From the NCBI RefSeq assembly GCF_003977755.1, contig NZ_RQWN01000004.1, forward strand, positions 372,001-436,000: 64,000 bases of DNA, in the 5' to 3' direction. The DNA is from Haloterrigena salifodinae. Its GTDB lineage: Archaea; Halobacteriota; Halobacteria; Halobacteriales; Natrialbaceae. The position numbers were made by a program, and so were the translations under genes. The notes beneath the pieces are model-generated. The model had not been told where the DNA came from and did no database searches. It saw only the letters and a list, made by a program, of their open reading frames with translations. Shown here piece by piece: positions 57,061-64,000 of the stretch. Within the stretch, counting starts at the first letter, position 1; each line of letters starts with the position of its first letter.

Positions 57061-57650
57061 GTGGGGAAGCCCACCCCGAATTTCCGTCGTAATTCTACTG
57101 AATACCTGGTTTAGAGAGTTTGGAAAGAGGGAATAAGACAGCTGATAGTATGACCGCATTTCCGACGTAGATCGGAATACCGCCGATAACGGGACGGTAA
57201 AGACGATAGAGAGAGAAGAGTCTGCTCACCCCCACACCCCACGTTTCCGTCGTAACTTGATGAGAGTGGGTGGGTGGAGTTGAAGCGATCGTTCGGAGGG
57301 TGTTTTTTCACGGATTATTCGTTCGATACTGGTGTTATCCACCAAGGACAGCTACGGAAAGGAGAAGATAGTCGACCTCCATTTCGACCGACGAAACGAA
57401 TAACCATTGTTTCGTCAGTAAACGAAGTTAGCTTAGTGGACTATAGTCAACCTAACCACTTCAGTCTAGCTATTAGGAGTAGCTTCCGGCATCCAAGATC
57501 CGGTAACATAGACCGCTATCTGCATACCCCCGCCTCCGTTCTTGGAGAAACGACGGAAACGTGGGGTGTGGGGGTTCACCTCCGTTCTTCATTTTTGGTT
57601 CCCAGCACTCCTTCGGTCCCTCTCGATACGTCGGAAACGTGGGGTGGGTG
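57061..57650. other. Probable replication origin with inverted ORB-like repeats
   Basis: Upstream of orc1/cdc6 two repeats read in the + direction (57071-57090 and 57233-57253) and two in the opposite direction (57550-57570 and 57628-57650), with a weaker copy near 57156. Between 57254 and 57549 lies an AT-richer stretch with runs of T and A, a good candidate for the DNA unwinding element. An AT-rich core flanked by inverted ORBs next to the initiator gene is the standard layout of haloarchaeal origins. Confidence 0.8.
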
Positions 57651-57807
57651 TCTCCTCCCATCTTGCTCTCCTTTCCGAGTCGCATTCACATACGAGCATA
57701 CTCTCAGTAGTCTCGACATCAGTTGATTTTCGAGTCGATGAGTTTCATCGCAGTAGCGAACTCACTTCCGGGAGCACTCCCGTTGCTAACCAAGAGATCG
57801 GAGACGA

Positions 57808-57990
57808 TTACTTTTGCTCGAGGATAGTCAGTTCGCCTTCCCGACACTTGAGGTCGAGATTATTTCCCTGTAGGAGGTTGCTGTTCTGGTCGCGAGTCGT
57901 ACAGAAGAGCGTCACCTGGAATAGGCCATGCTCGTAACGAAGTGACTTCAGAGTACGATACTTCAAAGTATCATATTTGATCCGAGCTAT
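57808..57990 (-). pseudogene. Remnant of a small protein gene (start lost)
   Basis: A 60-codon minus-strand frame ending with TAA at 57808-57810 reads KYRTLKSLRYEHGLFQVTLF, then CTTRDQNSNLLQGNNLDLKC and REGELTILEQK. It looks protein-like but has no ATG or GTG before the stop at 57991-57993. The end segment NLDLKCREGELTIL recalls ILNLECRTGTLTNL in the protein at 59241, so both may come from one family. Most likely a 5'-truncated copy. Confidence 0.35.
57957..57972. repeat. Short inverted repeat GATACTT/AAGTATC
   Basis: GATACTT (57957-57963) and AAGTATC (57966-57972) are perfect reverse complements two bases apart. It may be an operator for the gene at 58103 or chance within the gene remnant it overlaps. 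Confidence 0.4.
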
Positions 57991-58102
57991 TCAGCTCCCA
58001 GTCTGCTTAGGAGCCAGATGAGAACTACTGAAACGGACGTCACCGACGACGCGTCCGAATCGCATCGATACCGACTTCCTTCCGACCGGCGAGTGATCGG
58101 GT

Positions 58103-59050
58103 ATGACCGATTCCGGTACCGCGCTTCGAGAGCGTCTCGACCGCGACGAACTACTGGTCTGTCCCGGTGTTCACGATCCGCTCACCGCCGGCGTCGCCGA
58201 CGCCGTCGGCTTCGACGCGATCTACATGACCGGGTACGGAACGTCGCTATCGAAGACCGGCTATCCCGACGCCGGGTTCATCACGATGCCGGAGATGATC
58301 GACAACGCCGCGACCATTCAAGAGCGCATCGACGTTCCGCTTATCGCCGATGCCGACAACGGGTACGGAAACGCGACGAACGTGATCCGGACCGTCCGAG
58401 AGTACATCAACGCCGGCGTCGGTGCGATCCACATCGAGGACCAGACCTTCCCGAAACGCTGTGGCCACACGAAAGGACGCCAAGTCATCCCGCGAGAAGA
58501 GGCGGTCGGAAAGATCGAAGCCGCGGCCGACGTTCGCGACGACCGCGCCGAAGACTTCGTTCTCATCGCTCGAACCGATGCCCGCGGAACGGGGGACGGC
58601 TCCCTCGACGAAGCGATCGGGCGCGCGAACGATTTTCTGGAGGCCGGCGCCGACATCGCGTTTATCGAGGGACCGACCGACGAATCGGAACTCGAGCGAA
58701 TCGGCCGGGAGGTCTCGGGTCCGCTCGTCTACAACTTCGTCGGTGATCTCGGCTCCTCGCCGTACGTCGACCTCTCGTCGCTCGACGAGTGGGGATTTGA
58801 TCTCGTGATATTCCCGATCGCGTCGACGCTGTCGACAATCGCGAACGTTCATGCCGACCTCAGCGCCTTCGCGGACGATCCCGTTGGGGCGATGCGGGCC
58901 ATCGACGACGAGTTCAACGCCCAATCCGTCGGGAGTCTCCACGAGTTCGCCGGCTTTCCGGAGGTCGTCGACTGGGAACGGCAGTACCTCCCCGACGAGG
59001 AACAGGACAAATACGCGGGCTCGCTCGGCGACGATCCCGAAGCAGAATGA
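58103..59050 (+). CDS. Isocitrate lyase/PEP mutase superfamily enzyme, methylisocitrate-lyase-like
   Basis: A 315-residue TIM barrel. Motifs: VCPGVHDPLTAGVADAVGFD (20-39), TGYGTSLSKTGYPD, LIADADNGYGN (magnesium site), HIEDQTFPKRCGH (catalytic cysteine in KRCGH) and LIARTDARG. KRCGH marks lyases such as methylisocitrate lyase and oxaloacetate or dimethylmalate type lyases, not the phosphonate mutases. It would split a 2-alkyl-malate or isocitrate-like acid into pyruvate or glyoxylate plus a carboxylic acid. No other propionate (methylcitrate) genes are here, so the substrate is unknown. It stands alone by the origin. Confidence 0.88.
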   Translation: MTDSGTALRERLDRDELLVCPGVHDPLTAGVADAVGFDAIYMTGYGTSLSKTGYPDAGFITMPEMIDNAATIQERIDVPLIADADNGYGNATNVIRTVREYINAGVGAIHIEDQTFPKRCGHTKGRQVIPREEAVGKIEAAADVRDDRAEDFVLIARTDARGTGDGSLDEAIGRANDFLEAGADIAFIEGPTDESELERIGREVSGPLVYNFVGDLGSSPYVDLSSLDEWGFDLVIFPIASTLSTIANVHADLSAFADDPVGAMRAIDDEFNAQSVGSLHEFAGFPEVVDWERQYLPDEEQDKYAGSLGDDPEAE

Positions 59051-59240
59051 GCTGAGACGGACGCGACCCTCGTATTTCACAACGCGCACGCGTTGGAGAT
59101 GCTGTGTAACTGGTGTTCGGCGGCCTGGAATCTCGCTCCCTCGTTTCCCACGAGCGGGTCGGTTCAGAAACTGGAAATCGTAATCCCAATACTCGGACGT
59201 CCACGGCACGAATGAACGTCGCGGCGGATATCAAACACGC

Positions 59241-59765
59241 TTACGGAGGGTGGCCGGCGTCGGCGAGTTGCTCGAGGAAGTCTTTGAGGAGTTTCCGCGC
59301 GGTATCGTCATCGCTGTCGGAATTGCGGTGACTGTCGACGGGGAGGTCGTAGACCGTTATCTCCGCACTGGTGAGGTTCGTTAGCGTCCCCGTCCGACAC
59401 TCGAGGTTGAGAATCGCACCGGCGAAGATGACGATCGCCCGACGGTCGTCGACGTCGAGGAACTGGATCTCGAGTCGCTCGAGGATCGTCGTGACGTCGA
59501 TCGCCGACGCGAACGTACACTGTTTGGAGACGTCGACAGCCGTGCTCATCATGACCGTCTTCGAGACGCAGTCTATTAGAACCTCACCTCGTTTCGAAAT
59601 CTGTTCGGCGAGGTCGCAGACGGAAGGTCGCTTTGAGACGTTTTGCTCCGGCGGCTCAGCAGCGCTTCGTTTTCCTCCCGTCTCAGCGGGACTGTTCTTT
59701 TTCGCGACCGCCGGTCCGATCGTACTGGTGAACGTGTCTGAATACGAGAGCAACGCCGGTTTCAA
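59241..59765 (-). CDS. Hypothetical protein
   Basis: A 174-codon frame. The second half (from the ATG at 59552, MSTAVDVSKQCTFASAIDV) has regular haloarchaeal codon use and an alternating strand pattern (RRAIVIFAGAILNLECRTGT), ending in a helical tail (ARKLLKDFLEQLADAGHPP); the first 70 residues are less convincing, so the true start may be 59552 or lie between. I do not recognise the family. Its central motif resembles the remnant at 57808. Confidence 0.5.
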   Translation of the reverse strand: MKPALLSYSDTFTSTIGPAVAKKNSPAETGGKRSAAEPPEQNVSKRPSVCDLAEQISKRGEVLIDCVSKTVMMSTAVDVSKQCTFASAIDVTTILERLEIQFLDVDDRRAIVIFAGAILNLECRTGTLTNLTSAEITVYDLPVDSHRNSDSDDDTARKLLKDFLEQLADAGHPP

Positions 59766-59813
59766 CGCAGTACTAAGCCGCTAGAGGGCGTCGTTGGACG
59801 CGATTCCCTGCGA

Positions 59814-60673
59814 TTGCTCGTACTTGGCGATCTCCACCTCGGCGAGGACGGATTCGACGCTGAACCGCATTTCTCGTGGGATCGATTCGACGCGATCCTC
59901 ACCGTCGGCGACGTCGCTCACTCCTGCGTGACCGTAACGGACGGAAAACCACAGCAGGGGGAACTGGTCGGTCTCGAGGAAGCGCGAGTGTTCTTTCAGC
60001 AGTTGAACGATCTCGGCGTCCCGGTCTTACCCGTCCCGGCAACCACGATTACCGACGACACGCGGAAGTGGTCCGCGAGCCGACGCGAGTGCGGAACCTC
60101 CATCGCGAGACGTATCCGATCGAGGGATACCGCGCGTTCGGACTTGGAAGCGAGACGTTCGATGCCGGCCAGGAGGTTCGATACGATCCCGACGCGGTGA
60201 CCGAACCGGACGATCCGGACGCATGGCTCGAGCGGGCGCTCGACTGTGCCGGTCGCGGCGAGGCGGACGCGACCCTCCCCGAGTTGCGCGAGCGAATCGA
60301 CGCGTTCGACGACTAGTTTGCTACTTACACCGGTCGGTACGAGACGCTCCGGTCGCTCACGACCGAGCGCGAAAGCGAAGCGAACGCCAGGCGGATCGCC
60401 TTGACTCACCTCCCGCCGTTCGATACGCCGCTGGACCGCGCCGCGGAGTCGGTCCCACGTATCGGTGGCCGCCACTGGGGATCGATCACGCTCAAGAACG
60501 GGCTCACCGAGTGCGATATCTCGTTCGTCGCGTGCGGCCACATTCACGAACGGGAAGGCGTCGCTACTGTCGCTGATACGCCCTGTCTCAATGCGGGCTT
60601 CCGGAGCGCCTACAACGTAACGCTCGAGGGTGACGATGTTTCGATTGCCGATGTCGAACCGCTCGAGTGGTGA
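59814..60673 (+). pseudogene. Metallophosphoesterase, frameshifted and with an in-frame TAG
   Basis: The frame starting near 59814 (MLVLGDLHLGEDG by a TTG, then AILTVGDVAHS) is a calcineurin-type phosphoesterase up to LNDLGVPVLPVP. At about 60036-60040 one base is missing: the sequence goes on in another frame as PGNHDYRRHAEVV, the family's GNHD motif. That frame meets TAG at 60314-60316 and continues unbroken as FATYTGRYETLRSL to LTHLPPFDTP and CGHIHEREG, the last metal motifs. So two separate lesions break an otherwise complete gene of about 285 codons. No good start codon is visible, so the 5' end may be lost too. Confidence 0.82.
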
Positions 60674-61246
60674 CGGTCGATTCGGAACGCAAGTGGATGT
60701 TCCAGTCCGTCTCTGTTAGTCTCCTCAGATTCTAATCTAAGTATCTTAGACTCATTTCTTAGGAAAGTTATGTGGGCAACAGTAGCAGATAACTTCGAAG
60801 CGAGGGTACCGATCCTGGCTGTCCAAGACCGTCAGTCTCCGGTCACGGGACCCTGCGGACGGCAAAGATATGTTGTGTTTCGGGTACCTCCCGCAATGGC
60901 TCTTGAGTTGGAATATCCGCTGAGTCCCTTACAATCGCACCTCTCACGAGGAGGCCGCCTATATCATTGCTGAGTCGAAGCAAGCGGAGATGTCTAAGAT
61001 ACATGTCTATGTTTCTTAGATATCTTATTTTGATGACTGGGTTCGATAACGTCTCCTTCGCCGTTATAATCCATGTTGTCTCTCGAACGTCAGCGAGAGA
61101 GTAGTATAATCAATGGACCTGGGGATTCCAGGTAAGTTTCTTAGATATGTTTCTTAGATATGGTCTATTGGGATCTTACTTAGGCATCATATTTGTATGG
61201 CTTATTTGGAGAACATTCATATCAACGTAGACCATCAGGGTTTCTT
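60674..61246. other. AT-rich region upstream of parA with repeated TCTAAG/CTTAGA motifs
   Basis: About 570 bases, much lower in GC than the genes around. It carries the repeats listed next and a possible TATA-like word for parA (ATTCATAT, 61214-61221, 26-33 bases before the ATG). A 67-codon frame at 60770 overlaps the repeats and is probably not a gene. Confidence 0.55.
60736..61162. repeat. TCTAAG/CTTAGA repeat array, candidate centromere (parS) or operator
   Basis: Copies: a perfect inverted repeat TCTAAG-TAT-CTTAGA (60736-60750), a further TTTCTTAGG (60754-60762), TCTAAGATAC (60993-61002), GTTTCTTAGATATC (61011-61024), and two tandem copies of GTTTCTTAGATATG (61136-61149 and 61149-61162) with a 13-base period. 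The tandem pair ends 85 bases before the parA start. Spaced palindromes and direct repeats before a ParA gene are what partition sites and autoregulatory operators look like. Related sites occur at 29834-29852 and 54274-54291. Confidence 0.6.
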
Positions 61247-62122
61247 ATGCTCTCGTACACCGTTTACAGCGAAGCTGGAGGCGTCGGGAAATCGTCTCTC
61301 ACGGCGAATCTCGCTGCCGCGCACGCTCGAGCGGGGCTCGACGTCCTCATCGTCCCGCTGGATCCCCAGGACGGCGACCTCAGCCGACTACTCGGCGTCG
61401 ACGACGAGCGCGCCGATCACGAAGCCGACAACCTCGTCCGTCACATGGTCGGCAGTCCTCGCGGATCGTTCGACGATTTGATCCAGTCTGCCGAAGGGAT
61501 CGACGTCATTCCGGAACACAACCTGCTCTCGGACCTCTCCGATTTTCTCACGCGCGAAAAACAGCAAGCCGAGAAGCTCGGTGACGCGTACAACATCTAC
61601 GCTCAACTCCAGCGCGTTCTCCAGGAGGGCGGCATCGCCGAGCAGTACGACGTCCTGATCTGTGACCCGCCGGCGACCGAATCGGATCACCTCTACAATG
61701 CGATTTACGCCACGCGGAACCTCGTAATCCCGGTCGAGCCCTCCGCGAAGGGCGAAGCCTCCGTCGACGGCCTTCAGCAACTCGCGACGAACTTCGCCGA
61801 TCAGATGGGTATCGAGGTCGGCGTCCTCGCTGCGGTGCCGAACGGATTCAAGGGAACGAACGATCAGGCGGAACTCCTCGAGGAAATCTCGTTCCCGACG
61901 CCCGAGGTAATCGGCGACCGAACGTCGCTGATGGAAGGCTGCTGGAAGCAGCAGTGCTCGGCGTTCACGTACCAGCGCGAGCACCGCGACTACCCGCGAG
62001 ATCACGAACTCGAGACGCTCGCCCAGTTCGATCGTCTCGCCCGTTATCTCGAGGAACAACGCGGAATCGAAGCGCCGAATCCGCCCGAACCCGGCGCGAT
62101 CGAGGACGAGGTGACAGCATGA
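61247..62122 (+). CDS. parA: ParA/Soj-family partition ATPase
   Basis: A 291-residue deviant-Walker ATPase. It starts MLSYTVYSEAGGVGKSSLTA with the Walker A GGVGKSS at 11-17, then LIVPLDPQDGDLSRLLG (switch region) and YDVLICDPPATESDH (Walker B). The ATG at 61247 is chosen because the in-frame extension to 61193 is not protein-like. ParA proteins move plasmid or chromosome copies along the nucleoid with a DNA-binding partner, here probably the product of the overlapping gene at 62119 acting on the repeats upstream. It fits a low-copy replicon. Confidence 0.94.
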   Translation: MLSYTVYSEAGGVGKSSLTANLAAAHARAGLDVLIVPLDPQDGDLSRLLGVDDERADHEADNLVRHMVGSPRGSFDDLIQSAEGIDVIPEHNLLSDLSDFLTREKQQAEKLGDAYNIYAQLQRVLQEGGIAEQYDVLICDPPATESDHLYNAIYATRNLVIPVEPSAKGEASVDGLQQLATNFADQMGIEVGVLAAVPNGFKGTNDQAELLEEISFPTPEVIGDRTSLMEGCWKQQCSAFTYQREHRDYPRDHELETLAQFDRLARYLEEQRGIEAPNPPEPGAIEDEVTA

Positions 62123-62589
62123 CCGGGTTCAAGAGCGGTGCGAGCGCTGACGATCCGTTCGGCGACGCTGACGAGACGGATGACGAACCCGAGACCGAGT
62201 CAGGGTCGGCGACCGAGTCGACCGACTCAGCGTCTCGAGATGAGTCCGAATCACTGGAGTCCGCTGGTCGCGACCAGCGCCAAGAGACGGACAGCGAATC
62301 GACGGCTGATAGCGAACCGACGACGGACGACGACTCGGCGACCGATAGCCGCGGCTTGCCGTGGATCTACGAGCGCAACAGCATCACGGACGGCCGGAAG
62401 AAGACCGTCCAACTGCACCTACAGAAGTCCTCCCTCGACCGCGAGCGCGATACGCGGTTGGAGATCGAGGACGTGCTCGACGAGTCGGTCAAGAAGGCCG
62501 ATCTCCGCGAAGCCGCGTTGCTCGTCGGCCTCGAGCACATCGATCAAGTCGCCGATCAGCTTCGCGAGTGGGGGTACGACTTCGACTAG
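62119..62589 (+). CDS. Acidic ParA-partner protein, possible ParB-type adaptor
   Basis: A 156-residue protein whose ATG overlaps the parA stop (ATGA at 62119-62122), so they are translated together. Residues 1-80 are a very acidic, Ser/Thr-rich disordered tail. Residues 84-156 form a conserved-looking domain (SITDGRKKTVQLHLQKSS, then RLEIEDVLDESVKKADLREA) with a strand-helix-helix pattern, compatible with a ribbon-helix-helix or similar DNA-binding fold. In many archaeal plasmids the gene after parA encodes the centromere-binding partner. No closer family recognised. Confidence 0.75.
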   Translation: MTGFKSGASADDPFGDADETDDEPETESGSATESTDSASRDESESLESAGRDQRQETDSESTADSEPTTDDDSATDSRGLPWIYERNSITDGRKKTVQLHLQKSSLDRERDTRLEIEDVLDESVKKADLREAALLVGLEHIDQVADQLREWGYDFD

Positions 62590-62830
62590 CCTCGCTGTTT
62601 GCCCCGTTTTAACAGCGAATTAGCTGTACTCCCTTTGCGCTAGTCATCAAGTGCGTCCAAGAATCCTCTTCGTCTATCTGATCGCCAAATCACTATTCGT
62701 GCATAATCCTTTTCAGACACTACATAACTGAAACCGGAGTGACGCTGACACCCCTCAACGGTCGCGAGAGAGGCCAGCCGACCGTCCGATCTTCATCCGT
62801 AGTGAGACTCGAGTGCGTTCCGAACGCGAT

Positions 62831-63220
62831 TCAGGCGGGAACTGAATCGCTCGAGTCGACGGTCGATTGAATATACCGTCGACCCACGAGCGTAGCAACG
62901 ACGACGACCAGCATGATGCCGAGCGAGAGCGGAAGCGGTTGGCTCCCGACCAGCCAGTCCCCCGCCGGAGTTTGGTAGAGAATTGTCGCCGGGGCTGCTC
63001 CGCCGAGTGCGACGGCGGCGAGTCCGACCAGACTCTGGAGAACGTACTGCTCCGGTTCGACATACAGGTAGACGCCAATCAGGACCGGCAGGCTACCGAG
63101 TACGAGTCCCAACACCTCTCCGGTTAGCGGGTCGATGTACAGGATCCAGTACAGTGCGAGAACGGCACCGATAACGATCGAGAGATCGAATTTTTGGTCA
63201 GTAGATATCGTTGATACCAT
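62831..63220 (-). CDS. Small multi-pass membrane protein
   Basis: A 129-residue protein with four predicted membrane helices: about 13-30, 34-53, 60-80 and 96-113 (LPLSLGIMLVVVVATLVG). The start MVSTISTDQKFDLSIVIGAV looks genuine. It has no recognised family or catalytic motif. It converges on the parA operon with a 241-base gap in which I see nothing. Confidence 0.65.
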   Translation of the reverse strand: MVSTISTDQKFDLSIVIGAVLALYWILYIDPLTGEVLGLVLGSLPVLIGVYLYVEPEQYVLQSLVGLAAVALGGAAPATILYQTPAGDWLVGSQPLPLSLGIMLVVVVATLVGRRYIQSTVDSSDSVPA

Positions 63221-63621
63221 ACGATTTCAGACGGGAGAGTGATGTATAGCTCTTCGCGTGGTTCAAAGAGGGATTGTAGTTTATCTGGATTGAGGCGCTA
63301 AGACCCCTTCCTCAGTGAGCGCCGAAGACGCGAGCAGGGAGGGGATACAGCGCCGCTCGTGTTTCTTACACTGTTCTACCACCCTCAAGCGCGAGCCGAA
63401 AGACGAGCGGTAGGGTGGGGTAGTTCACCAGCGCGTTCTCCTTACTTCACACGTTTCGCCTTCAGCAGCCGGCCGAGTACCACTCAATATCGCCGAAATT
63501 TCACCGACAAGCTCCTTCGCGACCATACCAACTCTCGAGTCGTGACCAACTAGAAGACTGGCTCAAGACGCCCCAGGTGAAGAACAGGTACCTTCAATAC
63601 ACAGTTCAGACGACTACTACT
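63221..63621. other. Intergenic region with two IS200/IS605-like hairpins
   Basis: About 400 bases with no intact gene. It contains the paired hairpins listed next and GC-rich sequence running to the membrane-protein gene. The rest shows no motif. Confidence 0.45.
63304..63423. mobile_element. Two similar hairpins, probable remnant of an IS200/IS605 (TnpB-type) end
   Basis: Hairpin 1 (63304-63344) pairs CCCCTTCCTC with GGGAGGGG around a GAGC-CGAAGACG-CGAGC centre. Hairpin 2 (63376-63423) pairs CTACCACCCT with AGGGTGGGGTAG around a GAGCCGAAAGACGAGC centre. The shared centre and G-rich right arm resemble the right ends that follow tnpB genes in haloarchaeal IS1341-type elements. No tnpB frame is left, so this is a solo or decayed end. 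Confidence 0.4.
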
Positions 63622-63912
63622 ATGCCTGATGTTATTGTTATTATTACATTATCGCTTGGCGCACTCGTGATCCAGTTTCCGATAGGAATCCTACTGTACC
63701 TCGATGCGAAACGGCTCGATCTCAAAAATCCGGAAATGTACGGGCTGGGTGTAATCGTCCCCGCAGGAGGTTTTGCGGTGATCCTGTACTACCTCTCAGA
63801 ACGAAAAACCTTCCGAAGAACGAACCCGAGACGTCATAGACGCCTTCGATCGTCCGTGAGAGGGACGATCCGAGCGGCTCGCTGGGAATCGTTCACGCGG
63901 CCGGAAGCGTAA
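63622..63912 (+). CDS. Small membrane protein
   Basis: A 96-residue protein with two predicted helices (about 3-25, [20 protein letters not shown], and 37-54, [20 protein letters not shown]) followed by a basic tail ([17 protein letters not shown]). The ATG at 63622 begins [10 protein letters not shown]; the frame extends back to 63577 without support. The layout (two helices with a [18 protein letters not shown] loop between) is seen in short haloarchaeal proteins of unknown role. Its 3' end overlaps the end of the kinase gene by 20 bases on the other strand, so the last codons of one of them may be misplaced. Confidence 0.65.
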   Translation: MPDVIVIITLSLGALVIQFPIGILLYLDAKRLDLKNPEMYGLGVIVPAGGFAVILYYLSERKTFRRTNPRRHRRLRSSVRGTIRAARWESFTRPEA

Positions 63913-64000
63913 AGGTGAACGTGGTCCCCTTCCCGGGTTCGGAGTCGACGCGGATCTCGCCGTTGTGGCGCTCGACGATCCGTTGGCAAAGCGAGAGTCC
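63893..64000 (-). CDS. Histidine kinase (C-terminal end only)
   Basis: The minus-strand frame entering from the right edge reads [20 protein letters not shown] and then [15 protein letters not shown] before TGA at 63893-63895. This is the G2 box and final strand of a HATPase domain, so it is the last 35 residues of a sensor histidine kinase. Sensor domains and any receiver are outside the window. The frame is too short to appear as an independent gene but the match is specific. Confidence 0.88.
   Translation of the reverse strand, partial: GLSLCQRIVERHNGEIRVDSEPGKGTTFTFTLPAA

Larger units (their letters stand above)
57651..58102. other. Region between origin and the isocitrate-lyase-superfamily gene
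   Basis: About 450 bases. Apart from a gene remnant on the minus strand and the palindrome GATACTT-C-AAGTATC style repeat (both listed separately) I see no gene. The palindrome lies 130 bases before the gene at 58103. Confidence 0.4.

Noticed and set aside
60770-60973. 67-codon frame between the TCTAAG repeats
   Set aside because: No recognisable protein pattern and it lies inside the repeat-bearing regulatory zone.

Overview
The window comes from a halophilic archaeon (class Halobacteria). The base composition is high in GC, the proteins are very acidic, secreted proteins start with twin-arginine (Tat) signals, several genes look leaderless with a TATA box about 25-35 bases before the ATG, and there is an Orc1/Cdc6 gene beside origin-recognition-box repeats. 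The origin, a ParA-type partition pair and the purely accessory content suggest a secondary replicon (megaplasmid) or a plasmid-derived chromosomal island; this is inference.

About 1-53400 is a polysaccharide-degradation region. Its first part (1-29264) fits pectin (rhamnogalacturonan I), galactan and glucuronate-bearing side chains. It holds a tandem array of PL11 rhamnogalacturonan lyases (1-4849), a GH42 beta-galactosidase, a UspA protein, galactonate dehydratase (DgoD), a GH4 probable alpha-galacturonidase, a secreted beta-helix protein broken by an in-frame TAG, an SGNH esterase, a GH78 rhamnosidase, a PL22 oligogalacturonide lyase, a DUF2264 protein, a GH2 beta-galactosidase, a GH115 alpha-glucuronidase, KDG kinase and KDPG aldolase. 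The second part (30133-53375) fits (galacto)mannan: a cellobiose-2-epimerase-like protein, two Gfo/Idh oxidoreductases, a second SGNH esterase, a TIM-barrel isomerase, a five-gene Dpp/Opp-type ABC transporter, an IclR regulator, a second UspA, a GH2 beta-mannosidase, mannonate dehydratase, two secreted GH5 mannanase-like enzymes and a secreted GH27 alpha-galactosidase.

The compartments make sense together. The PL11, GH5, GH27 and beta-helix proteins carry Tat signals and would cut polymers outside the cell. The Tat-lipoprotein binding protein and its ABC transporter would import oligomers. The exo-enzymes without signals (GH42, GH4, GH78, PL22, GH2, GH115, DUF2264) would finish the work in the cytoplasm. 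Galactonate and mannonate are dehydrated to 2-keto-3-deoxy acids that the kinase and aldolase here can split into pyruvate and glyceraldehyde 3-phosphate.

About 53400-64000 is replicon maintenance and decayed material: an ATP-grasp-unrelated RNA ligase-type nucleotidyltransferase, an Orc1/Cdc6 gene with ORB-like repeats on both sides and an inverted repeat pair around an AT-richer stretch (probable origin), an isocitrate-lyase/PEP-mutase superfamily enzyme, a broken metallophosphoesterase, a repeated TCTAAG/CTTAGA motif array upstream of parA (candidate centromere or operator), parA and an acidic partner gene, small membrane proteins, IS200/IS605-like hairpins and the 3' end of a histidine kinase running off the right edge. 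I saw no rRNA, tRNA or CRISPR array.
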